NCBI GenBank assembly: GCA_023078555.1 | Contig: CM041199.1 | Location: forward strand, 4,345,315 to 4,409,314 | DNA from: Ulva prolifera | Lineage: Eukaryota > Chlorophyta > Ulvophyceae > Ulvales > Ulvaceae | Length of the DNA stretch: 64,000 nucleotides | Direction of reading: 5' to 3' | Shown: positions 1 to 12,000 of the stretch, piece after piece | How positions within the stretch are numbered: position 1 is the first letter of the stretch | Layout of the letters: the number at the start of each line of letters is the position of its first letter | Made by a program: the position numbers and the translations under genes | Notes under the pieces: model-generated | Databases searched by the model: none | What the model was told of the DNA's origin: nothing | Seen by the model: only the letters and a program-made list of their open reading frames with translations

Positions 1-3000
1 TGTGGGGGCGTCGTCGCCGGGGGTGGCGCCGCCTGTGGGGGCGTCGTCGCCGGGGGTGGCGCCGCCTGTGGGGGCATCGTCACCTGGGGTGGCGCCACCT
101 GTGGGGGCGTCGTCGCCGGGGGTGGCGTCGCCTGGAGTGGTGTCCTCACCAGGAGTGGCGCCGCCTGTGGGGGCATCGTCGCCGGGGGTGGCGCCGCCTG
201 TGGGGGCGTCGTCGCCGGGGGTGGCGTCGCCTGGAGTGGTGTCCTCACCAGGAGTGGTGCCGCCTGTGGGGGCATCGTCGCCGGGGGTGGCGCCGCCTGT
301 GGGGGCGTCGTCGCCGGGGGTGGCGTCGCCTGGAGTGGTGTCCTCACCAGGAGTGGCGCCGCCTGTGGGGGCATCGTCGCCGGGGGTGGCGCCGCCTGTG
401 GGGGCATCGTCACCTGGGGTGGCGCCACCTGTGGGGGCGTCGTCGCCGGGGGTGGCGTCGCCTGGAGTGGTGTCCTCACCAGGAGTGGCGCCGCCTGTGG
501 GGGCATCGTCGCCGGGGGTGGCGCCGCCTGTGGGGGCGTCGTCGCCGGGGGTGGCGTCGCCTGGAGTGGTGTCCTCACCAGGAGTGGTGCCGCCTGTGGG
601 GGCATCGTCGCCGGGGGTGGCGCCGCCTGTGGGGGCGTCGTCGCCGGGGGTGGCGTCGCCTGGAGTGGTGTCCTCACCAGGAGTGGCGCCGCCTGTGGGG
701 GCATCGTCGCCGGGGGTGGCGCCGCCTGTGGGGGCATCGTCACCTGGGGTGGCGCCACCTGTGGGGGCGTCGTCGCCGGGGGTGGCGTCGCCTGGAGTGG
801 TGTCCTCACCAGGAGTGGCGCCGCCTGTGGGGGCATCGTCGCCGGGGGTGGCGCCGCCTGTGGGGGCGTCGTCGCCGGGGGTGGCGTCGCCTGGAGTGGT
901 GTCCTCACCAGGAGTGGTGCCGCCTGTGGGGGCATCGTCGCCGGGGGTGGCGCCGCCTGTGGGGGCGTCGTCGCCGGGGGTGGCGTCGCCTGGAGTGGTG
1001 TCCTCACCAGGAGTGGCGCCGCCTGTGGGGGCATCGTCGCCGGGGGTGGCGCCGCCTGTGGGGGCGTCGTCGCCGGGTGTGGCGCCGCCTGTGGGGGCGT
1101 CGTCGCCGGGGGTGGCGTCGCCTGGAGTGATGTCCTCACCAGGAGTGGCGCCGCCTGTGGGGGCGTCGTCGCCGGGGGTAGCGCCGCCTGTGGGGGCGTC
1201 GTCGCCGGGGGTGGCGCCGCCTGGAGTGGTGTCCTCACCAGGAGTGGCGCCGCCGGTGGGGGCGTCGTCGCCGGGGGTGGCGCCGCCTGTGAAGGCGTCG
1301 TCGCCGGGGGTCGCGCCGCCTGTGGGGGCATCGTCACCTGGGGTGGCGCCGCCTGTGGGGGCGTCGTCGCCGGGGGTGGCGCCGCCTGTGGGGGCGTCGT
1401 CACCTGTGGTGGCGCCACCTGTGGGGTCGTCGTCGCCGGGGGTGGCGTCGCCTGGAGTGGTGTCCTCACCAGGAGTGGCGCCGCCTGTGGGGGCATCGTC
1501 ACCTGGGGTGGCGCCACCTGTGGGGGCGTCGTCGCCGGGGGTGGCGTCGCCTGGAGTGGTGTCCTCACCAGGAGTGGCGCCGCCTGTGGGGGCATCGTCG
1601 CCGGGGGTGGCGCCGCCTGTGGGGGCGTCGTCGCCGGGGGTGGCGCCGCCTGGAGTGGTGTCCTCACCAGGAGAGGCGCCGCCTGTGGGGGCGTCGTCGC
1701 CGGGGGTGGCGCCGCCTGGAGTGGTGTCCTCACCAGGAGTGGCGCCACCTGTGGGGGCGTCGTCGCCGGGGGTGGCGTCGCCTGGAGTGGTGTCCTCACC
1801 AGGAGTGGCGCCGCCTGTGGGGGCATCGTCGCCGGGGGTGGCGCCGCCTGTGGGGGCGTCGTCGCCGGGGGTGGCGCCGCCTGGAGTGGTGTCCTCACCA
1901 GGAGTGGCGCCGCCTGTGGGGGCGTCGTCGCCGGGGGTGGCGTCGCCTGGAGTGGTGTCCTCACCAGGAGTGGCGCCGCCTGTGGGGGCATCGTCGCCGG
2001 GGGTGGCGCCGCCTGTGGGGGCGTCGTCGCCGGGGGTGTCGCCGCCTGTGGGGGCGTCTTCGCCGGGGGTGGCGCCGCCTGGAGTGGTGTCCTCACCAGG
2101 AGTGGCGCCACCTGTGGGGGCGTTGTCGCCGGGGGTGGCGTCGCCTGGAGTGGTGTCGTCACCAGGAGTGGCGCCGCCTGTGGGGGCATCGTCACCTGGG
2201 GTGGTGCCACCTGTGGGAGCGTCGTCGCCGGGGGTGGCGCCGCCTGGAGTGGTGTCCTCACCAGGAGTGGCGCCGCCTGTGGGGGCATCGTCGCCGGGGG
2301 TGGCGCCGCCTGTGGGGGCGTCGTCGCCGGGTGTGGCGCCGCCTGGAGTGGTGTCCTCACCAGGAGTGGCGCCGCCTGTGAGGACGTCGTCGCCGGGGGT
2401 GGCGTCGCCTGGAGTGGTGTCCTCACCAGGAGTGGCGCCGCCTGTGGGGGCATCGTCGCCGGGGGTGGCGCCGCCTGTGGGGGCGTCGTCGCCGGGTGTG
2501 GCGCCGCCTGTGGGGGCGTCGTCGCCGGGGGTGGCGTCGCCTGGAGTGATGTCCTCACCAGGAGTGGCGCCGCCTGTGGGGGCGTCGTCGCCGGGGGTAG
2601 CGCCGCCTGTGGGGGCGTCGTCGCCGGGGGTGGCGCCGCCTGGAGTGGTGTCCTCACCAGGAGTGGCGCCGCCGGTGGGGGCGTCGTCGCCGGGGGTGGC
2701 GCCGCCTGTGAAGGCGTCGTCGCCGGGGGTCGCGCCGCCTGTGGGGGCATCGTCACCTGGGGTGGCGCCGCCTGTGGGGGCGTCGTCGCCGGGGGTGGCG
2801 CCGCCTGTGGGGGCGTCGTCACCTGTGGTGGCGCCACCTGTGGGGTCGTCGTCGCCGGGGGTGGCGTCGCCTGGAGTGGTGTCCTCACCAGGAGTGGCGC
2901 CGCCTGTGGGGGCATCGTCACCTGGGGTGGCGCCACCTGTGGGGGCGTCGTCGCCGGGGGTGGCGTCGCCTGGAGTGGTGTCCTCACCAGGAGTGGCGCC

Positions 3001-6000
3001 GCCTGTGGGGGCGTCGTCGCCGGGGGTGGCGTCGCCTGGAGTGGTGTCCTCACCAGGAGTGGCGCCGCCTGTGGGGGCATCGTCGCCGGGGGTGGCGCCG
3101 CCTGTGGGGGCGTCGTCGCCGGGGGTGGCGCCGCCTGGAGTGGTGTCCTCACCAGGAGTGGCGCCACCTGTGGGGACGTCGTCGCCGGGGGTGGCGTCGC
3201 CTGGAGTGGTGTCCTCACCAGGAGTGGCGCCGCCTGTGGGGGCATCGTCACCTGGGGTGGCGCCACCTGTGGGGGCGTCGTCGCCGGGGGTGGCGTCGCC
3301 TGGAGTGGTGTCCTCACCAGGAGTGGCGCCGCCTGTGGGGGCATCGTCGCCGGGGGTGGCGCCGCCTGTGGGGGCGTCGTCACCTGGGGTGGCGCCACCT
3401 GTGGGGACGTCGTCGCCGGGGGTGGCGTCGCCTGGAGTGGTGTCCTCACCAGGAGTGGCGCCGCCTGTGGGGGCATCGTCGCCGGGGGTGGCGCCGCCTG
3501 TGGGGGCGTCGTCGCCGGGGGTGGCGTCGCCTGGAGTGGTGTCCTCACCAGGAGTGGCGCCGCCTGTGGGGGCGTCGTCGCCGGGGGTGGCGTCGCCTGG
3601 AGTGGTGTCCTCACCAGGAGTGGCGCCGCCTGTGGGGGCATCGTCGCCGGGGGTGGCGCCGCCTGTGGGGGCATCGTCGCCGGGGGTGGCGTCGCCTGGA
3701 GTGGTGTCCTCACCAGGAGTGGCGCCGCCTGTGGGGGCATCGTCGCCGGGGGTGGCGCCGCCTGTGGGGGCGTCGTCGCCGGGGGTGGCGCCGCCTGGAG
3801 TGGTGTCCTCACCAGGAGTGGCGCCACCTGTGGGGACGTCGTCGCCGGGGGTGGCGTCGCCTGGAGTGGTGTCCTCACCAGGAGTGGCGCCGCCTGTGGG
3901 GGCATCGTCACCTGGGGTGGCGCCACCTGTGGGGGCGTCGTCGCCGGGGGTGGCGTCGCCTGGAGTGGTGTCCTCACCAGGAGTGGCGCCGCCTGTGGGG
4001 GCATCGTCGCCGGGGGTGGCGCCGCCTGTGGGGGCGTCGTCACCTGGGGTGGCGCCACCTGTGGGGACGTCGTCGCCGGGGGTGGCGTCGCCTGGAGTGG
4101 TGTCCTCACCAGGAGTGGCGCCGCCTGTGGGGGCATCGTCGCCGGGGGTGGCGCCGCCTGTGGGGGCGTCGTCGCCGGGGGTGGCGTCGCCTGGAGTGGT
4201 GTCCTCACCAGGAGTGGCGCCGCCTGTGGGGGCGTCGTCGCCGGGGGTGGCGTCGCCTGGAGTGGTGTCCTCACCAGGAGTGGCGCCGCCTGTGGGGGCA
4301 TCGTCGCCGGGGGTGGCGCCGCCTGTGGGGGCATCGTCGCCGGGGGTGGCGTCGCCTGGAGTGGTGTCCTCACCAGGAGTGGCGCCGCCTGTGGGGGCAT
4401 CGTCGCCGGGGGTGGCGCCGCCTGTGGGGGCGTCGTCGCCGGGGGTGGCGCCGCCTGTGGGGGCGTCGTCGCCGGGGGTGGCGCCGCCTGGAGTGGTGTC
4501 CCCACCAGGAGTGGCGCCGCCTGTGGGGACGTCGTCGCCGGGGGTGGCGTCGCCTGGAGTGGTGTCCTCACCAGGAGTGGCGCCGCCTGTGGGGGCGTCG
4601 TCGCCAGGGGTGGCGTCGCCTGGAGTGGTGTCCTCACCAGGAGTGGCGCCGCCTGTGGGGGCATCGTCGCCGGGGGTGGCGCCGCCTGTGGGGGCGTCGT
4701 CGCCGGGAGTGGCGCCGCCTGGAGTGGTGTCCTCACCAGGAGTGGCGCCGCCTGTGGGGGCGTCGTCGCCGGGGGTGGCGTCGCCTGGAGTGGTGTCCTC
4801 ACCAGGAGTGGCGCCGCCTGTGGGGGCATCGTCGCCGGGGGTGGCGCCGCCTGTGGGGGCGTCGTCGCCGGGGGTGGCGTCGCCTGGAGTGGTGTCCTCA
4901 CCAGGAGTGGCGCCGCCTGTGGGGGCATCGTCGCCGGGGGTGGCGCCGCCTGTGGGGGCGTCGTCGCCGGGGGTGGCGCCGCCTGTGGGGGCGTCGTCGC
5001 CGGGGGTGGCGCCGCCTGAAGTGGTGTCCTCACCAGGAGTGGCGCCGCCTGTGGGGACGTCGTCGCCGGGGGTGGCGTCGCCTGGAGTGGTGTCCTCACC
5101 AGGAGTGGCGCCGCCTGTGGGGGCATCGTCGCCGGGGGTGGCGCCGCCTGTGGGGGCGTCGTCGCCGGGTGTGGCGCCGCCTGTGGGGGCGTCGTCGCCG
5201 GGGGTGGCGCCGCCTGTGGGGGCGTCGTCGCCGGGGGTGGCGCCGCCTGTGGGGGCGTCTTCGCCGGGGGTGGCGCCGCCTGTGGGGGCGTCGTCGCCGG
5301 GGGTGGCGCCGCCTGTGGGGGCGTCTTCGCCGGGGGTGGCGTCGCCTGGAGTGGTGTCCTCACCAGGAGTGGCGCCGCCTGTGGGGGCGTCGTCGCCGGG
5401 GGTGGCGTCGCCTGGAGTGGTGTCCTCACCAGGAGTGGCGCCGCCTGTGGGGGCGTCGTCGCCGGGGGTGGCGTCGCCTGGAGTGGTGTCCTCACCAGGA
5501 GTGGCGCCGCCTGTGGGGGCGTCGTCGCCAGGGGTGGCGCCGCCTGTGGGGGCGTCGTCGCCAGGGGTGGCGCCGCCTGTGGGGGCGTCGTCGCCAGGGG
5601 TGGCGCCGCCTGTGGGGGCGTCGTCGCCGGGGGTGGCGCCGCCTGGAGTGGTGTCCTCACCAGGAGTGGCGCCGCCTGTGGGGACATCGTCGCCGGGGGT
5701 GGCGCCGCCTGTGGGGGCGTCGTCGCCGGGTGTGGCGCCGCCTGTGGGGGCGTCGTCGCCGGGGGTGGCGCCGCCTGTGGGGGCGTCGTCGCCGGGGGTG
5801 GCGCCGCCTGTGGGGGCGTCTTCACCGGGGGTGGCGCCGCCTGGAGTGGTGTCCTCACCAGGAGTGGCGCCGCCTGTGGGGGCGTCGTCGCCGGGGGTGG
5901 CGTCGCCTGGAGTGGTGTCCTCACCAGGAGTGGCGCCGCCTGTGGGGGCGTCGTCGCCGGGGGTGGCGTCGCCTGGAGTGGTGTCCTCACCAGGAGTGGC

Positions 6001-9000
6001 GCCGCCTGTGGGGGCGTCGTCGCCAGGGGTGGCGCCGCCTGTGGGGGCGTCGTCGCCAGGGGTGGCGCCGCCTGTGGGGGCGTCGTCGCCGGGGGTGGCG
6101 CCGCCTGGAGTGGTGTCCTCACCAGGAGTGGCGCCGCCTGTGGGGGCGTCGTCGCCAGGGGTGGCGCCGCCTGTGGGGGCGTCGTCGCCAGCGGTGGCGC
6201 CGCCTGTGGGGGCGTCGTCGCCGGGGGTGGCGCCGCCTGGAGTGGTGTCCTCACCAGGAGTGGCGCCGCCTGTGGGGACATCGTCGCCGGGGGTGGCGCC
6301 GCCTGTGGGGGCGTCGTCGCCGGGGGTGGCGTCGCCTGGAGTGGTGTCCTCACCAGGAGTGGCGCCGCCTGTGGGGGCGTCGTCGCCGGGGGTGGCGTCG
6401 CCTGGAGTGGTGTCCTCACCAGGAGTGGCGCCGCCTGTGGGGGCATCGTCGCCGGGGGTGGCGCCGCCTGTGGGGGCATCGTCGCCGGGGGTGGCGTCGC
6501 CTGGAGTGGTGTCCTCACCAGGAGTGGCGCCGCCTGTGGGGGCATCGTCGCCGGGGGTGGCGCCGCCTGTGGGGGCGTCGTCGCCGGGGGTGGCGCCGCC
6601 TGTGGGGGCGTCTTCGCCGGGGGTGGCGTCGCCTGGAGTGGTGTCCTCACCAGGAGTGGCGCCGCCTGTGGGGGCGTCGTCGCCGGGGGTGGCGTCGCCT
6701 GGAGTGGTGTCCTCACCAGGAGTGGCGCCGCCTGTGGGGGCGTCGTCGCCGGGGGTGGCGTCGCCTGGAGTGGTGTCCTCACCAGGAGTGGCGCCGCCTG
6801 TGGGGGCGTCGTCGCCAGGGGTGGCGCCGCCTGTGGGGGCGTCGTCGCCAGGGGTGGCGCCGCCTGTGGGGGCGTCGTCGCCGGGGGTGGCGCCGCCTGG
6901 AGTGGTGTCCTCACCAGGAGTGGCGCCGCCTGTGGGGACATCGTCGCCGGGGGTGGCGCCGCCTGTGGGGGCGTCGTCGCCGGGTGTGGCGCCGCCTGTG
7001 GGGGCGTCGTCGCCGGGGGTGGCGCCGCCTGTGGGGGCGTCGTCGCCGGGGGTGGCGCCGCCTGTGGGGGCGTCTTCGCCGGGGGTGGCGCCGCCTGGAG
7101 TGGTGTCCTCACCAGGAGTGGCGCCGCCTGTGGGGGCGTCATCGCCGGGGGTGGCGCCGCCTGGAGTGGTGTCCTCACCAGGAGTGGCGCCGCCTGTGGG
7201 GACATCGTCGCCGGGGGTGGCGCCGCCTGTGGGGGCGTCGTCGCCGGGTGTGGCGCCGCCTGTGGGGGCGTCGTCGCCGGGGGTGGCGCCGCCTGTGGGG
7301 GCGTCGTCGCCGGGGGTGGCGCCGCCTGTGGGGGCGTCTTCGCCGGGGGTGGCGCCGCCTGGAGTGGTGTCCTCACCAGGAGTGGCGCCGCCTGTGGGGG
7401 CGTCATCGCCGGGGGTGGCGTCGCCTGGAGTGGTGTCCTCACCAGGAGTGGCGCCGCCTGTGGAGGCATCGCCGCCGGGGGTGGCGCCGCCTGTGGGGGC
7501 GTCGTCGCCGGGGGTGGCGCCGCCTGTGGGGGCGTCGTCGCCGGGGGTGGCGCCGCCTGTGGGGGCGTCGTCGCCGGGGGTGACGCCGCCTGTGGGGGCG
7601 TCGTCGCCGGGGGTGGCTCCGCCTGTGGGTGCACATCACTGACTTCAGCCATGTCTGATTGCCTGGTCACGTTCCAGCATCACACTGTTTTTTTCACGAT
7701 GACCGCAGTTGACCTACTCATCAGTGCCACTTTCTGTTTGCGCAAAGCTGCACCTCACACACTGAAGCACAGGTCAAGTAATCAACATTCGGTCATCCCA
7801 TCCCATTAGCACAGTCTTTTCTGAAACAGACTGTTCACTACGCAGGACATTGTCAAATGGTGCGTTGGCGGCAGCTCACCTGGTGGAGTGCCCGCATTAC
7901 CACCGTCTACATCCGTCGTCGGATTTCCTGCAGGCTCCGAATTCCCAGTGCCGCCAACTGATGGCTCATCGGGTTGCTGGGTGTTGCTGTCTGGCTCAGG
8001 TGGGTCTGGTGCAGTTGTACTGCCATCTGACGGCTCGCCATTCGGGGTGTCATTTGGGGGTGGATCATCCTCCAGCTGCTCATCTGCAATGGGCTGGAAC
8101 GTCAAAATTGACGGAGCTTGTGGAGGGGGTGTCTCAGAGACAAGTGGGGGGTCTTCCTGTTCCACGAAGCGTGGTGGCTGTGTTGGTGGCGGATCGCTAG
8201 GTGTCGGACTGCCGGTGTCTCCTGCGATGTATGGTGCCATTCACTCTGATGATTGTGCATTGTTGTACGAAAACATGGTCATCCTGTGGGTGCCAGCCGA
8301 AAAATCGAGACAGATGAGCAAATTGGTTCGTATTCATAACGGTGGAGACTGTGAACCGCCCATGGATGCCATGTGCCAGGAAACCGTCGTATTCGCTGAT
8401 GTCGTGTTTGATGAGAATTTTGCAGATAATGGTACCACTTCACAGTCTACATGCAATAGAAACTAACGTTCCAAAGGTGGACCTGGGGTGACGACCTTGC
8501 CAAGCGAATGTCTGTCCAGGAGCATTGCAATGATCAAGATGGGAGGGGATTTCCATCGCGACAATGCGATGAAATCTCATATCCACAATTGATTGCATTA
8601 TGAGCAATGCATTCAAATGTGAGCTGTGCTTCAGGGACAAAGTCATGCATATGGGTAGCGCCGTTGGGACGCTAGCCAACCAGCCTAGCCGGCTCATGAC
8701 TGCAGTGGTACAAGTGTAACGTTCAACAATGTGCAAGCAGAGCCGGACGCACCAGCTGGTCCGGCAGCTGTCGGGATGTTAGGGGTCGATGGAGCTTCGG
8801 AAGCTGCTGGATCGTCAGGATCTGGTGAATCGACAGTATCTGCCTCCTCTCCGTCTCCAGCAGCTTCTTCTAATGGTTGACCGGGCCCTACATACTGACC
8901 TGTTAAGTGCAAATATACAGTCAGTGTCTCAAGTGAAAGGACACAAATAACGTCATGCGCATCCTGCACAAGGAAATAGAGCAAGCTCGAATGTTGCCGA

Positions 9001-12000
9001 ATTTGTGCACATGCATGCATTTCTTAATATTGATCCAGTGATATGAAGTTTCGGGGTAATGGTGGGTATGTCGGTCCCAGGATATGTGGATATAGTGAAC
9101 ATCTGTGCTGCAGTGTGCGCTGCAGCCATGAGGGCTCACCGACCGAACCATCGGCGTCAATGAACCCACGGACAGCGCCAGGGGCGCCAGTGCCTGTAGG
9201 TGGGGGAGTGGTGGAAGGAGTAATGGTGGCCGGAGTGGCAGGTGTGCCAGCGGGCTCATCTACCACCTCCTCTGGCTCAGGATCACTGTCACCAGGCTCA
9301 GTGGGAGCTGCGCCAGTGGGTGGGGGATTGGTGGAAGGAGGAGTGGTGGCAGGAGGAGCGTCGGCCGGAGTGGCAGGTGTGCCAGCGGGCTCATCAACCA
9401 CCTCTGGCTCAGGATCGCTGTCGCCAGGCTCAGTGGGAGCTGTGCCAGTGGGTGGGGAATTGGTGGAAGCAGGAGTGGTGGAAGGAGGAGTGGTGGAAGG
9501 AGGAGTGGTGGAAGGAGGAGTGGTGGAAGGAGGATTGGCGGCCGGAGTGGCGGGTGTGCCAGCAGGCTCATTCACCACCTCCTCTGGCTCAGGATCGCTG
9601 TCACCAGGCTCAGTGGGAGCTGTGCCAGTGGGTGGGGGATTGGTGGAAGCAGGAGTGGTGGAAGGAGGAGTGGTGGAAGGAGGAGTGGTGGAAGGAGGAG
9701 TGGTGGCCGGAGTGGCAGGTGTGCCAGCAGGCTCATTCACCACCTCCTCTGGCTCAGGATCGCTGTCACCAGGCTCAGTGGGAGCTGTGCCAGTGGGTGG
9801 GGGATTGGTGGAAGCAGGAGTGGTGGAAGGAGGAGTGGTGGAAGGAGGAGTGGTGGAAGGAGGAGCGGTTGAAGGAGGAGTGGCGGCCGGAGTGGCAGGT
9901 GTGCCAGCGGACTCATCCACCACCTCCTCTGGCTCAGGATCACTGTCACCAGGCTCAGTGGGAGTTGTGCCAGTGGGTAGGGGATTGGTGGAAGGAGGAG
10001 TGGTGGAAGGAGGAGTGGTGGAAGGAGGAGTGGTGGCCGGAGTGGCAGGTGTGCCAGCAGGCTCATTCACCACCTCCTCTGGCTCAGGATCACTGTCTCC
10101 AGGCTCAGTGGGAGCTGTGCCAGTGGTTGGGGGATTGGTGGAAGGAGGAGTGGTGGCAGGAGGAGCGTCGGCCGGAGTGGCAGGTGTGCCAGCGGGCTCA
10201 TCAACCACCTCTGGCTCAGGATCGCTGTCGCCAGGCTCAGTGGGAGCTGTGCCAGTGGGTGGGGAATTGGTGGAAGCAGGAGTGGTGGAAGGAGGAGTGG
10301 TGGAAGGAGGAGTGGTGGAAGGAGGAGTGGTGGAAGGAGGATTGGCGGCCGGAGTGGCGGGTGTGCCAGCAGGCTCATTCACCACCTCCTCTGGCTCAGG
10401 ATCGCTGTCACCAGGCTCAGTGGGAGCTGTGCCAGTGGGTGGGGGATTGGTGGAAGCAGGAGTGGTGGAAGGAGGAGTGGTGGAAGGAGGAGTGGTGGAA
10501 GGAGGAGTGGTGGCCGGAGTGGCAGGTGTGCCAGCAGGCTCATTCACCACCTCCTCTGGCTCAGGATCGCTGTCACCAGGCTCAGTGGGAGCTGTGCCAG
10601 TGGGTGGGGGATTGGTGGAAGCAGGAGTGGTGGAAGGAGGAGTGGTGGAAGGAGGAGTGGTGGAAGGAGGAGCGGTTGAAGGAGGAGTGGCGGCCGGAGT
10701 GGCAGGTGTGCCAGCGGACTCATCCACCACCTCCTCTGGCTCAGGATCACTGTCACCAGGCTCAGTGGGAGTTGTGCCAGTGGGTAGGGGATTGGTGGAA
10801 GGAGGAGTGGTGGAAGGAGGAGTGGTGGAAGGAGGAGTGGTGGCCGGAGTGGCAGGTGTGCCAGCAGGCTCATTCACCACCTCCTCTGGCTCAGGATCAC
10901 TGTCTCCAGGCTCAGTGGGAGCTGTGCCAGTGGTTGGGGGATTGGTGGAAGGAGGAGTGGTGGAAGGAGGAGTGGTGGAAGGAGGAGTGGTGGCCGGAGT
11001 GGCAGGTGTGCCAGCAGGCTCATTCACCACCTCCTCTGGCTCAGGATCGCTGTCACCAGGCTCAGTGGGAGCTGTGCCAGTGGTTGGGGGATTGGTGGAA
11101 GGAGGAGTGGTGGAAGGAGGAGTGGTGGAAGGAGGAGTGGTGGAAGGAGGATTGGTGGAAGGAGGAGTGGTGGCAGGAGGAGTGTCGGCCGGAGTGGCAG
11201 GTGTGCCAGCGGGCTCATCTACCACCTCCTCTGGCTCAGGATCACTGTCTCCAGGCTCATTGGGAGCTGTGCCAGTGGTTGGGGGATTGGTGGAAGGAAG
11301 AGTGGTGGAAGCAGGAGTGGTGGAAGGAGGAGTGGTGGCCGGAGTGGCAGGTGTGCCAGCAGGCTCATTCACCACCTCCTCTGGCTCAGGATCGCTGTCA
11401 CCAGGCTCAGTGGGAGCTGTGCCAGTGGGTGGGGGATTGGTGGAAGCAGGAGTGGTGGAAGGAGGAGTGGTGGAAGGAGGAGTGGTGGAAGGAGGAGCGG
11501 TGGATGGAGGAGTGGTGGCAGGAGGAGTGGTGGAAGGAGGAGCGGTTGAAGGAGGAGCGGTTGAAGGAGGAGTGGTGGCCGGAGTGGCAGGTGTGCCAGC
11601 AGGCTCATCCACCACCTCCTCTGGCCCAGGATCGCTGTCACCAGGCTCAGTGGGAGCTGTGCCAGTGGTTGGGGGATTGGTGGAAGGAGGAGTGGTGGAA
11701 GGAGGAGTGGTGGAAGGAGGAGTGGTGGATGGAGGAGTGGTGGCAGGAGGAGTGGTGGAAGGAGGAGCGGTTGAAGGAGGAGCGGTTGAAGGAGGAGTGG
11801 CGGCCGGAGTGGCAGGTGTGCCAGCGGGCTCATCCACCACCTCCTCTGGCTCAGGATCACTGTCACCAGGCTCAGTGGGAGCTGTGCCAGTGGGTGGGGG
11901 ATTGGTGGAAGGAGGAGTGGTGGAAGGAGGAGTGGTGGAAGGAGGAGTGGTGGAAGGAGGATTGGCGGCCGGAGTGGCAGGTGTGCCAGCAGGCTCATCC

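Larger units (their letters stand above)
1..7622 (-). repeat. 33-base coding minisatellite (11-residue repeat)
   Basis: This is an uninterrupted array of 33-base units, about 230 copies, continuing past the left edge. Read on the minus strand in the frame set by the splice acceptor at 7623, the two main unit types encode [11 protein letters not shown] and [23 protein letters not shown] find no minus-strand stop in this frame. Higher-order duplications, all multiples of 33, are visible (330, 660 and 1,419 bases). The plus strand is also open for 2,546 codons, but that frame lacks a supporting start, splice or domain signal, so I treat it as antisense. Confidence 0.9.

Noticed and set aside
2..7642. 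2,546-codon plus-strand frame of [11 protein letters not shown] repeats
   Set aside because: The minus-strand frame is joined to an upstream exon by a good donor and acceptor in matching phase, and its composition fits the neighbouring exons. The plus frame has no such support.
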